Shown: positions 18,779 to 28,231 of the stretch, one piece after another
Layout of the letters: each line of letters starts with the position of its first letter
Position numbering within the stretch: position 1 is the stretch's first letter
DNA from: Arthrobacter sp. HY1533
Lineage (GTDB): Bacteria > Actinomycetota > Actinomycetes > Actinomycetales > Micrococcaceae
DNA length: 64,000 bases
Direction: 5' to 3'
Assembly: GCF_027568515.1 (NCBI RefSeq)
Contig: NZ_JANKZF010000018.1
Span: 1-64,000, forward strand
Notes under the pieces: generated by a model
Database searches by the model: none
Told to the model about the DNA's origin: nothing
Seen by the model: only the letters and a program-made list of their open reading frames with translations
Program-made: the position numbers and the translations under genes

Positions 18779-19948
18779 CTACGAGGAGTAGGCGCTGTTT
18801 TCTTCGACGTAGGCGTGGGTCAGGTCGTTGGTCCAGATGGTGGCCTCGGCCAGGCCGGCGTTGAGGTCGATTTCGACGAGGACTTCGCGGGGTGTGAGGT
18901 CCACGAGGTCACGGGAGTCGCCAATGCAGCCGTTGCGGCAGATCTGCACGCCGTTGATGCTGACGTTGATCTTGTCCGGATCGAAGACGGCGTCGGTGGT
19001 GCCCACTGCGGAGAGGACCCGGCCCCAGTTGGGGTCGTTGCCGAAGATGGCGGCCTTGAACAGGTTGGAGCGGGCCACGGCGCGGGAGACGATCTCGGCG
19101 TCGCGTTCGCTGTCTGCATGCTTGGTGGTGATGGCGATGTCGTGGCTGGCGCCTTCGGCGTCGCCGATGAGGTCCCGGGCCAGGGTGGCACAAACCTGGG
19201 TGAGCCCGGCGGTGAACTCCTCCATGTCGGGGAACGCCGTGGATGCGGCGGAGGCCAGCAGCAACACGGTGTCGTTGGTGGACATGCAGCCGTCGGAATC
19301 GGCCCGGTTGAAGGTGACGCGGACGGCGTCGCGCAGTGCGGCGTCCAGACCCTCGGCCTCAACGCCGGCGTCGGTGGTGATGACAACCAGCATGGTGGCC
19401 AGTCCGGGGGCCAGCATGCCAGCACCCTTGGCCATGCCGCCAATGGAGTAGCTCAGGCCGTCGGCGTTGGCCGGGGACGTCCAGAGCGCCTGCTTGTTGA
19501 CAGTGTCGGTGGTCATGATCGCGGTGGCGGCGGCAGCCCCGCCGTCGTCCGCCAGGGATGCTGCTGCGGCCTCAACGCCGGGGAGGATCTTGTCCATGGG
19601 CAGCTGCTCGCCGATCAGGCCGGTGGAGCAGACGGCCACGTCGGTGGCAGAAATGCCAAGGACCTCGGCCACCTTCTCGGCGGTGGCGTGCGTGTTCTGG
19701 AATCCCTCGGGGCCGGTGCAGGCGTTGGCGCCACCGGAGTTCAGGACCACGGCGTCGACCCGGCCGTCGCTGAGGACCTGGCGGGACCAGTGGATCGGGG
19801 CTGCGGCGACCCGGTTGCTGGTGAAGACTGCTGCGGCGGCGCGTGAGGGGCCCTCGTTGACCACCAGGGCCATGTCGGGGTTGCCCGAGGCCTTCAGGCC
19901 CGCGGTGATGCCGGAGGCCCGGAAGCCCCGTGGTGTGGTGACGCTCAT
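18779..19948 (-). CDS. argJ: Bifunctional glutamate N-acetyltransferase / amino-acid acetyltransferase
   Basis: Recycles the acetyl group from acetylornithine to glutamate, and in the bifunctional form also makes acetylglutamate from acetyl-CoA. The precursor has 389 residues and self-cleaves at the conserved threonine in [12 protein letters not shown], just after [13 protein letters not shown], into two chains. The ATG at 19948 overlaps the argC stop (ATGA); the open frame extends upstream but only inside argC. Downstream are a repeat copy and a large inverted repeat. No argA or argE was seen in the window, consistent with the cyclic pathway. Confidence 0.96.
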   Translation of the reverse strand: MSVTTPRGFRASGITAGLKASGNPDMALVVNEGPSRAAAAVFTSNRVAAAPIHWSRQVLSDGRVDAVVLNSGGANACTGPEGFQNTHATAEKVAEVLGISATDVAVCSTGLIGEQLPMDKILPGVEAAAASLADDGGAAAATAIMTTDTVNKQALWTSPANADGLSYSIGGMAKGAGMLAPGLATMLVVITTDAGVEAEGLDAALRDAVRVTFNRADSDGCMSTNDTVLLLASAASTAFPDMEEFTAGLTQVCATLARDLIGDAEGASHDIAITTKHADSERDAEIVSRAVARSNLFKAAIFGNDPNWGRVLSAVGTTDAVFDPDKINVSINGVQICRNGCIGDSRDLVDLTPREVLVEIDLNAGLAEATIWTNDLTHAYVEENSAYSS

Positions 19949-20991
19949 GGTGCTACTCCTTGGAAGGTGAGGCCGGTTGTTTCGGGAAGGCCCAGGGCGA
20001 TGTTCATTGACTGCACAGCCCCGCCGGCGGTCCCCTTGGTGAGGTTGTCGATGGCGCAGCAAACCACCACGCGGTTCACGTGGGCGTCGTAGGCCAGCTG
20101 GATGGCGGTGTAGTTGGAGCCCTGGACGGACTTGGTGGAGGGCCACTGGCCCTCCGGCAGCACGTGCACAAACGGCTCCTCCGCGTAGGCGGCCTCCCAG
20201 ATGTCGCGCAGGGCGGCGCCGGGGTTCTCCATGGCAGCAAACTCGGCGGAGACCTTGGCGGTGGCCGTGGTGAGGATGCCGCGGCTCATGGGGGCCAGTG
20301 TGGGGGTGAAGGAGACCTTTACGTCCAGGCCGGAGGCGTTGGAGAGCCCTTGTTCAATCTCGGGCGTGTGGCGGTGACCGCCGCCCACGCCGTACGGGCT
20401 CATGGAGCCCATGACCTCGGAGCCGATCAAGTTCACCTTGGCGGCCTTGCCGGCCCCGGAGGTGCCTGAGGCGGCAACAATGACCACATCGTCCGACTCA
20501 AGTGCGCCGGCGGCGAAGCCGGGCATGAGGGCCAGCAGGGAGCTGGTGGGGTAGCAGCCGGGCACGGCAACGCGCTTGGCGCCGCGGAGGCGTTCGCGGT
20601 GGCCGGGCAGCTCGGGCAGCCCGTAGGGCCAGGTGCCGGCGTGTTCGGAGCCGTAGAACTTTTCCCACGCGGCGGCGTCCTCGAGGCGGTGGTCGGCACC
20701 GGCATCGATCACCAGGGTGCTGGCCGGAAGCTGCGCGGCAATGGCGGCGGAGGCCCCGTGCGGAAGCGCCAGGAAGACGACGTCGTGCCCTGAGAGGTTT
20801 TCCACTGTGGTGTCGACCAGGATGCGGTCGGCCAGGGCGTGGAGGTTGGGGGCCAGCGTGCCCAGGCGGGTGCCGGCGTTGCTGTGGGCTGTGATGGCCC
20901 CGATGGTCACCCCGGGGTGGCTGGCCAGCAGGCGCAGCACCTCTCCCCCGGCATATCCGCTGGCTCCTGAGACGGCTACTGAAATTGTCAT
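19945..20991 (-). CDS. argC: N-acetyl-gamma-glutamyl-phosphate reductase
   Basis: NADPH-dependent reduction in arginine synthesis. It has 348 residues: the Rossmann motif [15 protein letters not shown] at the N-terminus and the catalytic cysteine in [15 protein letters not shown]. It is the first gene of argC-J-B-D-F-R. TATAGT (20998-21003 on the complementary strand) lies six bases before the ATG, so the message is probably leaderless. An AT-rich dyad lies just upstream in the promoter spacer. It diverges from the quinone oxidoreductase gene. Confidence 0.97.
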   Translation of the reverse strand: MTISVAVSGASGYAGGEVLRLLASHPGVTIGAITAHSNAGTRLGTLAPNLHALADRILVDTTVENLSGHDVVFLALPHGASAAIAAQLPASTLVIDAGADHRLEDAAAWEKFYGSEHAGTWPYGLPELPGHRERLRGAKRVAVPGCYPTSSLLALMPGFAAGALESDDVVIVAASGTSGAGKAAKVNLIGSEVMGSMSPYGVGGGHRHTPEIEQGLSNASGLDVKVSFTPTLAPMSRGILTTATAKVSAEFAAMENPGAALRDIWEAAYAEEPFVHVLPEGQWPSTKSVQGSNYTAIQLAYDAHVNRVVVCCAIDNLTKGTAGGAVQSMNIALGLPETTGLTFQGVAP

Positions 20992-20997
20992 AAGTCG

Positions 20998-21026
20998 ACT
21001 ATACAGCAGAATTATTCAGTGATGCC
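20998..21026 (-). promoter_or_regulatory. argC: argC promoter with candidate ArgR site
   Basis: The -10 TATAGT (20998-21003) is followed after six bases by the argC ATG. Between -10 and -35 lies TGAATAATTCT (21008-21018 on the minus strand), whose GAAT/ATTC half-sites match the E. coli-type ARG half-site but with a shorter centre. No convincing -35 is visible. Confidence 0.4.
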
Positions 21027-21147
21027 GATATTTATCCACCCTACTTTTACCGCGTCCCGGTTTATTGCCTGCCGCAGCCCTATGATGATGGTGGGACCGG
21101 CCCGCCGGTTCCGGACACAGAAGATTCGAAGCTGATTTGGAGTTCCC

Positions 21148-22122
21148 ATGACCGAGCACTGCAATGCCATTGTCGCCGCAAACCCCGGCGGACCGGACGT
21201 CCTGGAACTGGTGCAGCACCCCGTCCCCGTCCCCGGCCCCGGCGAATTGCTGGTCAAGGTGGCGGCCGTCGGCGTGAACTTCATTGAAAGCTACCAGCGC
21301 GAGGGCATCTACAAGGTCCCCTTCCCCTTCACCCCCGGCGCAGAGGCGGCCGGCACGGTGGCCGCGGTGGGGCCCGGGGTCACCTCGCACTCCGTGGGCG
21401 ACCGCGTCGCCACGGCCGAGGGCATTGCCTGCTACGCCGAATACGCCATCTTCCCGGCTGTGGCGGCCCTGCCCGTGCCCTCAAACCTCCCGCTGGACAT
21501 TGCCGCGGCACTCCCCCTGCAGGGCATGACGGCCCACTACCTGATGAACTCCACCTACCATGTGGAGCCGGGCCAAACAGTGCTGGTGCACGCCGGGGCC
21601 GGCGGGGTGGGCCTGCTGCTGACCCAGATGCTCAAGGAGCGCGAGGCCAGGGTCATCACCACCGTGTCCACGGAGGAGAAGGAAGAGCTGTCCCGCGTGG
21701 CAGGGGCGGACGAGGTGCTGCACTACGGCGACTTTGCCGCGGCCGTGCGCGAGTACACCGACGGCGTGGGCGTGGACGTGGTGTACGACGGCGTCGGGAA
21801 GGACACGTTCGACGGTTCCCTCGCGTCGCTGCGCACCAGGGGGACCATGGTCCTGTTCGGCGGGTCCTCGGGCCAGGTGCCCCCCTTTGACATCCAGCGC
21901 CTGAACGCCGGCGGCTCGCTGACCCTTGTCCGGCCCAAGCTGAACGACTACCTGCTCAACGCCCGGGAACGCATGTGGCGCTCCACCGAGGTGTTCAATG
22001 CCGCGGCCGCCGGAACCCTGACGGCGAGGATCGGGGCACGCTTCCCGCTGGCCGAGGCAGGTGCGGCACACACCGCCCTGCAGGGCCGCGCCACCACCGG
22101 CAAGGTGATCCTGCAGCCGTAG
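21148..22122 (+). CDS. Quinone oxidoreductase (zeta-crystallin-like MDR)
   Basis: A 324-residue NADPH-dependent medium-chain reductase without structural zinc cysteines. It has the GroES-like N-terminal domain (GVNFIESYQREGIYK, typical of Qor), a Rossmann fold with HAGAGGVGLLLTQM, and the MVLFGGSSGQVPP stretch. It probably reduces quinones or enones under oxidative stress. It diverges from argC across 156 bp and is followed by a hydrolase gene after 60 bp. The physiological substrate cannot be assigned. Confidence 0.9.
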   Translation: MTEHCNAIVAANPGGPDVLELVQHPVPVPGPGELLVKVAAVGVNFIESYQREGIYKVPFPFTPGAEAAGTVAAVGPGVTSHSVGDRVATAEGIACYAEYAIFPAVAALPVPSNLPLDIAAALPLQGMTAHYLMNSTYHVEPGQTVLVHAGAGGVGLLLTQMLKEREARVITTVSTEEKEELSRVAGADEVLHYGDFAAAVREYTDGVGVDVVYDGVGKDTFDGSLASLRTRGTMVLFGGSSGQVPPFDIQRLNAGGSLTLVRPKLNDYLLNARERMWRSTEVFNAAAAGTLTARIGARFPLAEAGAAHTALQGRATTGKVILQP

Positions 22123-22182
22123 CCGGCCACAGTTTCTGCCGGACGCTGCCCACCGCTTGCGGACAAGTTTGAGGACACAACC

Positions 22183-22809
22183 ATGAAGAGACTGCCCAAC
22201 GGGGCCTTCCTGCTGGAAAAATCACGCGGCGCCAACGGCTATGTGGTGGCCAGCGGAGAACAGCTGGCCCTGATTGACCCCGGCATGGCCGGCGGCGCGT
22301 CCGGCGTGATTGCCGAACTTCGGGACGCCGGGATGCTCGGCGCGGTCCGCGACGTGCTGTTGACGCACTACGACGTGGACCATGCCGGTGCCGCCATGGC
22401 CGTGGCAGCGGCGGCCGGGGCAAGCCTGTGGATCACCCGGCTCGATGCCCAGGTGCTGACGGGGCAGGTGAGGCCGGCCACTGTTTTCCGGCGCCTCAGC
22501 ACCTCCTTTGGCAAGCCTCGGCTGCCGGGGACGGTTTCCTACATTGGCGAATCGGCCGGCTTCCCCACGGGCGTTGAGGCAGTTCCGGCGCCGGGCCACA
22601 CGCCCGGCCATGTGGCTTTCCGTTGGCAGGAATCACTGTTCTGCGGCGATGCCGCCCTGGTGCGCAGGGACGGTTCGCTGCGGCAGTTTCCCGGCTTCAT
22701 CATCACCGACAAGCCCCTGGCCCTGCGGACCGCGGCCGCGCTTGAGGCCCTGGACGTTGACTGGGTGTGCCCGGGCCACGGCAGGCCCACCCGAAAATTG
22801 CGGTCCTAG
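22183..22809 (+). CDS. Metallo-beta-lactamase-fold hydrolase
   Basis: A 208-residue MBL-fold protein. The metal motif reads LLTHYDVDHAG, an HxDxDH variant of the usual HxHxDH. Further ligands lie in APGHTPGHVAF (His), LFCGDAAL (Asp) and CPGHGRP (His). It resembles glyoxalase-II-like or lactonase-like hydrolases; the substrate is unknown. It lies just before the peptide synthetase in the same direction, with 21 bp or more between them, so co-transcription is possible but a role in the pathway is unproven. Confidence 0.85.
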   Translation: MKRLPNGAFLLEKSRGANGYVVASGEQLALIDPGMAGGASGVIAELRDAGMLGAVRDVLLTHYDVDHAGAAMAVAAAAGASLWITRLDAQVLTGQVRPATVFRRLSTSFGKPRLPGTVSYIGESAGFPTGVEAVPAPGHTPGHVAFRWQESLFCGDAALVRRDGSLRQFPGFIITDKPLALRTAAALEALDVDWVCPGHGRPTRKLRS

Positions 22810-22830
22810 GGCGGACGCCGCGGTCCGCGT

Positions 22831-25800
22831 TTGCCTGCCGTTAACCTTGCGTTGGTGTTGATGGTGGATGGTGGGCGCGTGAACCATCCCCCCATGCAAC
22901 TGCCCAGCATTGCCCCCGCCGCCGCAGCCCAGTTCCTTCCCCAGATGCCCGGCAGCGCCCTGGCGCCGGAGCCGCGCACCCTGTGGGACATCGTCCGGGC
23001 CACGGCACTGCTCCACCCCGAGGCCACGGCGCTGGACGACGGCGTGAAGTCCCTCAGTTACGCCGAACTGCTCGCGGCCGTCAAGGACAAGGCACGGGAA
23101 CTCGTGCAGGCGGGCCTGGGCCCCGGGGACCGGATAGGGGTCCGCATCCCCTCCGGCACCGCCGCCCTCTACCTCGCCATCCTGGGCATCATCTCCATCG
23201 GGGCCGCCTATGTCCCCGTGGATGCCGACGACCCCGAGGAGCGGGCAGCACTGGTCTTTGGCGAGGCGCAAGTTGCGGCCGTGCTGGTCGATCCGCTGGC
23301 CGGTGCGGCCCTGGTGCCCGCAGGGCAACGCCCGTCGCCGCATCCCGCGCCGCGGGAACCCCTGCCCACGGACGACGCCTGGATCATCTTCACCTCCGGC
23401 TCCACCGGCACCCCGAAGGGCGTGGCCGTCAGCAACCGCTCCGCCGCCGCCTTCGTCGACGCCGAGGCCCGCATTTTCCTGCAGTCCGCACCCATCGGCC
23501 CCGAGGACCGTGTGCTGGCGGGGCTGTCGGTGGCCTTCGACGCCTCATGTGAAGAAATGTGGCTGGCCTGGCGCCACGGGGCTGCCCTGGTGCCCGCGCC
23601 CCGGTCGCTGGTCCGCTCCGGCATGGACCTGGGCCCCTGGCTCATCTCGCACGGCATCACAGTTGTTTCCACGGTGCCCACCCTGGCCGCACTGTGGCCG
23701 GCCGAGGCACTGGAATCGGTGCGCCTGCTGATCTTTGGCGGCGAGGCCTGCCCGCCGGAACTCGCTGCCCGGCTTGCCGTCAAGGGCCGTGAAGTCTGGA
23801 ACACCTACGGCCCCACCGAGGCCACAGTGGTGGCCTGCGCCGCACCCCTGGGCGGACCCGGTCCGGTGCGGATCGGCCTGCCGCTGAACGGCTGGGACCT
23901 GGCCGTGGTGGATCCGGCCGGGGCGCCGGTGGCGGAAGGGGAGGTGGGGGAACTCATCATCGCCGGGGTTGGCCTTGCCCGCTACCTGGATCCGGCCAAG
24001 GACGCCGAAAAGTACGCACCTATGCCGGCCTTCGGCTGGGATCGTGCCTACCGCAGCGGCGACCTGGTCCGGCTTGAGGGCGAGGGCCTGGTGTTCATGG
24101 GCCGGGCCGACGACCAGGTGAAGCTTGGCGGGCGCCGCATCGAGCTTGGTGAAATTGATGCAGCCCTGCAGTCGCTGCCGGGGATTTCCGGTGCCGCCGC
24201 CGCCGTCCAGGACACGGCAGGCGGAAGCCAGCTGCTGGTGGGCTACCTGGTCCCGGCCGCAGGCACTGACCCAGACCCCGCCGCCTTGCGCGCCCTGCTG
24301 GCCGAATCCCTGCCGGCAGCCTTGATTCCCCTGCTCACCTTCACCGATTCCCTGCCCACCAAGACCAGCGGCAAGGTTGACCGCAAGGCCCTGCCGTGGC
24401 CGCTGGAACAGGCCGGGGACAGCGGCGACTCCCTCGCCGGATCAGTGGACCCGGCCACGCAGTGGGTGCTCGACCAGTGGCAGTCGGTGCTGGGCAGCAC
24501 ACCGTCCTCGCTCGACACCGACTTCTTCGCCAGCGGCGGCGGCAGCCTGGCCGCAGCCCAGCTGGTCTCCGCCCTGCGCCGGCGCTACCCGCGCATCACG
24601 GTGGCCGACGTCTACTCCCACCCCCGCATTGGTGCACTGGCGGAACTGGCCGTCGGCTCCGCCCCTGCCGGGGCAGGGGACGACGCACCGTCCCGGACCG
24701 TGGGCAGGACCCGCCGCGGCTCGCAGGTGTTCCAAACGCTCATGGGCGTTCCGCTGCACATCCTGGTGGGCATGCGCTGGCTCACCTGGCTGCTGGTCCT
24801 GAACAATGTTGCTGCCGGGCTGGGCATCCTGCCCGGGGCACCCACCGTTTCCTGGTGGTGGGTGGCTGCCTCCTGGGCCGTCTTCGTCTCCCCGTGGGGG
24901 CGCATGGGGATCTCCGTGGTGTCGGCCCGGCTGCTGCTGCGCGGCGTCCGGCCGGGCAGCTATCCGCGCTCCGGCGGCGTGCACCTTCGGCTGTGGCTGG
25001 CGGAACAAATCGCCGACATGGCCGGTGCCGTCACCCTGGCCAGCGCACCCTGGGTGCCGTACTACGCCCGGGCGCTGGGTGTGAAGATGGGCAGGAATGT
25101 TGACCTGCACTCCGTGCCGCCCGTCACGGGGCTGCTGCGCCTGGCCGAAGGCGCCTCGGTGGAACCGGAGGTGGACCTGTCCGGCTGGTGGATCGACGGC
25201 GACTGGGTGCACATTGGCGAAATCTCCATCGGCGCCGGCGCCGTGGTCGGCGCCCGCAGCACCTTGATGCCCGGTGCGCGCATCGGTGCCGGCGCCCACG
25301 TGGCACCGGGATCCGCCGTGCGCGGCAAGGTCAAGTCCGGCGTGGTGGTCTCCGGCTCCCCCGCCGAACGCACAGGCAAGGCCAGGGACACTTGGCCGGG
25401 GCTGCGCACATCTGCCGGCTGGCGCCGTGAGCTCTGCTTTGCTGCCGCCTCCGGGCTCCTTTCCCTGCTGCCAATCGTTGCCGCCGCCGCGGCCGCAGCA
25501 ATCGTCTTTGCTGCAATCAACGGCCAGCACTCGCTCTCCGCTGCCGCGCCCACTCTCCTGTGGGCAGTCCCCCTGGCAGCCCTGGCCTGGTTCCTTGTCC
25601 TGATGGTGCTGGTCCTGGCCACCGTCCGCCTTTTGGGATTGGGGCTGCGGGAGGGCCACTACCTCGTCCGCAGCCGGATCGGCTGGCAGGTGTGGGCCAC
25701 CGAGCGTGTCCTGGACATGGCCCGCGACTTGCTGTTCCCCATCTACGCCAGCCTCTTCACCCCCGTGTGGCTGCGCCTGCTCGGCGCCAAGGTGGGCAAG

Positions 25801-26826
25801 AACGTGGAAGCCTCAACCGTGCTCCTGCTGCCGAAGATGACAACCATCGGCGCAGGCGCCTTCCTGGCAGACGACACCATGATCGCCTCCTATGAGCTGG
25901 GCGGCGGCTACATCCACATTGCACCCGCCAAGGTGGGCAAACGGTCCTTCCTGGGCAATTCCGGCATGGCCGCCGCCGGGCGCACCATGCCCCGCAATTC
26001 ACTGGTTGCCGTGCTGTCGGCAGCACCCGCAAAGGCCAAGGCAGGCACGTCCTGGCTGGGCAGCCCGCCTGTGCGCCTGCGCCGCACCAACGTGGACACG
26101 GACAAGTCGCTGACCTTCAACCCGCCTTTTCGGCTGAAGGTGGCCAGGGCGTTGTGGGAGAGCTGCCGGCTGGTGCCGGTGGTCTTGACCGTGGGCATCG
26201 CGGCTGCGGTATTGGCCGTGTTCGACGCCGTCGCCCTCGCCTCCGGCTATTGGCTGGCAGCCGCGCTCAGTGGCGTCGTCATGATGGCGGCCGGCGCCGT
26301 TGCGGCTGGCAGCTCGGTGGCCGCCAAGTGGCTGCTGGTGGGCCGCATCAAGGCCGGCGAGCACCCCTTGTGGAGCTCCTTCATCTGGCGCAACGAGGTG
26401 GTGGACTCCTTCATTGAGCTGGTCAGTGCGCCCTGGTTTGCCCGTGCCGCCGTGGGCACACCCGCCATGGTGTGGTGGCTGCGTGCGCTGGGGGCCAAGA
26501 TCGGCCACGGCACCTGGTGCGAGAGCTACTGGCTGCCCGAGGCAGACCTGGTCACCCTCGGCGAGAGCTCCACCATCAACCGGGGCTGCGTCATCCAGAC
26601 CCACTTGTTCCATGACCGGGTCATGGCCATCGATGCGGTTACGCTGGAGGCGGGGGCCACCATGGGCCCGCACGGGGTGATCCTGCCGGCGGCCTGCATC
26701 GCCACGAGCGGCACCGTGGGCCCGGCCTCACTTGTCATGCGCGGGGAAACCGTCCCTGCCAGCAGCTACTGGATGGGCAACCCCATCAGCCCCTGGAAGG
26801 GTCCGGAATTCGCGGACCGCGCCTAA
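22831..26826 (+). CDS. Pls/PosA-type membrane non-ribosomal peptide synthetase (candidate poly-epsilon-amino acid synthetase)
   Basis: A 1331-residue single-module synthetase. The adenylation domain (~50-520) has FTSGSTGTPKG, NTYGPTEAT, YRSGDLV and the catalytic lysine in TKTSGKVD. The carrier domain has pantetheine Ser572 in FFASGGGS. After ~640 come six hydrophobic segments in three pairs, interleaved with three hexapeptide-rich domains (e.g. ISIGAGAVVGARSTLMPGAR). There is no thioesterase or ordinary condensation domain. This is the layout of epsilon-poly-L-lysine synthetase (Pls), in which the three tandem C-terminal domains iteratively form isopeptide bonds. The start is uncertain: TTG 22831, ATG 22861, GTG 22879 and ATG 22894 are in frame, and none has a strong ribosome site. 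I give the longest. Confidence 0.9.
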   Translation: MPAVNLALVLMVDGGRVNHPPMQLPSIAPAAAAQFLPQMPGSALAPEPRTLWDIVRATALLHPEATALDDGVKSLSYAELLAAVKDKARELVQAGLGPGDRIGVRIPSGTAALYLAILGIISIGAAYVPVDADDPEERAALVFGEAQVAAVLVDPLAGAALVPAGQRPSPHPAPREPLPTDDAWIIFTSGSTGTPKGVAVSNRSAAAFVDAEARIFLQSAPIGPEDRVLAGLSVAFDASCEEMWLAWRHGAALVPAPRSLVRSGMDLGPWLISHGITVVSTVPTLAALWPAEALESVRLLIFGGEACPPELAARLAVKGREVWNTYGPTEATVVACAAPLGGPGPVRIGLPLNGWDLAVVDPAGAPVAEGEVGELIIAGVGLARYLDPAKDAEKYAPMPAFGWDRAYRSGDLVRLEGEGLVFMGRADDQVKLGGRRIELGEIDAALQSLPGISGAAAAVQDTAGGSQLLVGYLVPAAGTDPDPAALRALLAESLPAALIPLLTFTDSLPTKTSGKVDRKALPWPLEQAGDSGDSLAGSVDPATQWVLDQWQSVLGSTPSSLDTDFFASGGGSLAAAQLVSALRRRYPRITVADVYSHPRIGALAELAVGSAPAGAGDDAPSRTVGRTRRGSQVFQTLMGVPLHILVGMRWLTWLLVLNNVAAGLGILPGAPTVSWWWVAASWAVFVSPWGRMGISVVSARLLLRGVRPGSYPRSGGVHLRLWLAEQIADMAGAVTLASAPWVPYYARALGVKMGRNVDLHSVPPVTGLLRLAEGASVEPEVDLSGWWIDGDWVHIGEISIGAGAVVGARSTLMPGARIGAGAHVAPGSAVRGKVKSGVVVSGSPAERTGKARDTWPGLRTSAGWRRELCFAAASGLLSLLPIVAAAAAAAIVFAAINGQHSLSAAAPTLLWAVPLAALAWFLVLMVLVLATVRLLGLGLREGHYLVRSRIGWQVWATERVLDMARDLLFPIYASLFTPVWLRLLGAKVGKNVEASTVLLLPKMTTIGAGAFLADDTMIASYELGGGYIHIAPAKVGKRSFLGNSGMAAAGRTMPRNSLVAVLSAAPAKAKAGTSWLGSPPVRLRRTNVDTDKSLTFNPPFRLKVARALWESCRLVPVVLTVGIAAAVLAVFDAVALASGYWLAAALSGVVMMAAGAVAAGSSVAAKWLLVGRIKAGEHPLWSSFIWRNEVVDSFIELVSAPWFARAAVGTPAMVWWLRALGAKIGHGTWCESYWLPEADLVTLGESSTINRGCVIQTHLFHDRVMAIDAVTLEAGATMGPHGVILPAACIATSGTVGPASLVMRGETVPASSYWMGNPISPWKGPEFADRA

Positions 26827-26854
26827 TCCCACCGAATCGGACACCGACCACCGC

Positions 26855-28231
26855 ATGAGATCCCCCCACCGCACATGGCCATCCACCCTGGCTCCCGAGG
26901 CAGGCCCGGCCGCCCCGGACCCGTACATTCCCGGGCACGGCAGCACCAGCTACACAGTGGAACACTACGAGCTGGTGCTGGACGTCCGCCTGGCCGGGAA
27001 CCAACTCCAGGCGCGGGCCGTGATCACGGCCCGCGCCCTGGTTCCGCTGGCCACAGTGGACCTTGACCTCACGGGGCTGGGCATGGACAAGGCGTCAGTG
27101 GATGGCGTGCGCGTGGCCAAGCACACCCACCGGCAGGGCAGGCTGCAACTGCAGCTGCCCACAGCCGTGGAGGCCGGGGCCGCCTTCACCATGGACATCC
27201 GCTACAGCGGCTTCCCCTCCCCTGATGATGGCGCCTGGGGAGAGGTTGGCTGGGAGGAACTTCAGGACGGCGTGCTCGTGGCCGGCCAGCCCACCGGCGC
27301 CCCGACGTGGTTCCCCTGCAACGACAGGCCGGACAACAAGGCCACCTATGGATTCACCGTCACCACTGACGCCAACTACACCGCCGTGTGCAACGGCAGG
27401 CTCGTCTCGCACACCCGGAAGTCCAGCCGTGACATTTGGGTCTACGAGCAGGCAGAACCGATGGCAAGCTACCTGGCCACAGTGCAGATTGGGCGGTACG
27501 GCCTGCTGGCCCTGCCCGCTGCACAGGACCAGCAGCAGCTGCCCATCACTGTGGCCGTGCCCAAGGCGCTGGCGGCCCGGGCGGCCAGGGCGCTGGCCCG
27601 GCAGCGGGAAATGGTGGACGTCTTCACCCAGTGCTTTGGCCCCTACCCCTTCGCCGGCTACACGGTGGTGGTCACGGAGGACGAGCTGGAGATCCCGCTG
27701 GAGGCGCAGTCCCTTTCCATCCTGGGCCGCAACCACCTGGACACAGGCTGGGAATCGCAGCGCCTGATTGCCCATGAGCTCTCACACCAGTGGTTTGGCA
27801 ACTCCCTGACCCTTGCGTCCTGGCGCGACATCTGGCTGCACGAGGGCTTCGCCTGCTATGCCGAGTGGCTATGGTCGGAAGAGAGCGGCTCCATGACGGT
27901 TGCCGAGCGTGCCGCCGCAGCGCATGCAAAGTTGCTTGCGGAGCCCGCCGGGCTGGCCGTCGGGGATCCGGGGGCCGAGAGAATGTTTGACGACGCAGTG
28001 TACAAGCGCGGCGCCCTGGCCCTGGAGGCACTGCGGTCCGCGGCCGGCGACGAGCTGTTCTTCGCGCTGCTGCACCGCTGGGTGGCGGAGAACCAACACG
28101 GCTCGGTCTCCACGCCGGCGTTCACGGCGCTGGCGGACCGGGTATGCGCCGGCGTGCCGGGCTTCAGCGCCCAGAGTGTCCTGGCGCCGTGGCTGTATCA
28201 GCAGGACCTGCCTGCGCTGCCACTCCCCTAG
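26855..28231 (+). CDS. M1-family zinc metallopeptidase
   Basis: A 458-residue aminopeptidase-N-like enzyme, shorter than full PepN (~850) because it ends soon after the catalytic domain. An N-terminal beta domain (~20-220) is followed by the zinc site HELSHQWFGN (His307, Glu308, His311) and Glu330 in LHEGFACYAEW, with exact HExxH-x18-E spacing. There is no signal peptide, so it is probably cytosolic. It starts 28 bp after the synthetase, surely in the same transcript. Characterised epsilon-polylysine-degrading enzymes of Streptomyces are zinc aminopeptidases, so trimming or self-protection is a reasonable inference. The longer open frame into the synthetase gene was rejected. Confidence 0.9.
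   Translation: MRSPHRTWPSTLAPEAGPAAPDPYIPGHGSTSYTVEHYELVLDVRLAGNQLQARAVITARALVPLATVDLDLTGLGMDKASVDGVRVAKHTHRQGRLQLQLPTAVEAGAAFTMDIRYSGFPSPDDGAWGEVGWEELQDGVLVAGQPTGAPTWFPCNDRPDNKATYGFTVTTDANYTAVCNGRLVSHTRKSSRDIWVYEQAEPMASYLATVQIGRYGLLALPAAQDQQQLPITVAVPKALAARAARALARQREMVDVFTQCFGPYPFAGYTVVVTEDELEIPLEAQSLSILGRNHLDTGWESQRLIAHELSHQWFGNSLTLASWRDIWLHEGFACYAEWLWSEESGSMTVAERAAAAHAKLLAEPAGLAVGDPGAERMFDDAVYKRGALALEALRSAAGDELFFALLHRWVAENQHGSVSTPAFTALADRVCAGVPGFSAQSVLAPWLYQQDLPALPLP

Noticed and set aside
26732-26854. Longer M1 peptidase starting inside the synthetase gene
   Set aside because: The added 41 residues are a different-frame shadow of the synthetase end; homology begins after the ATG at 26855.
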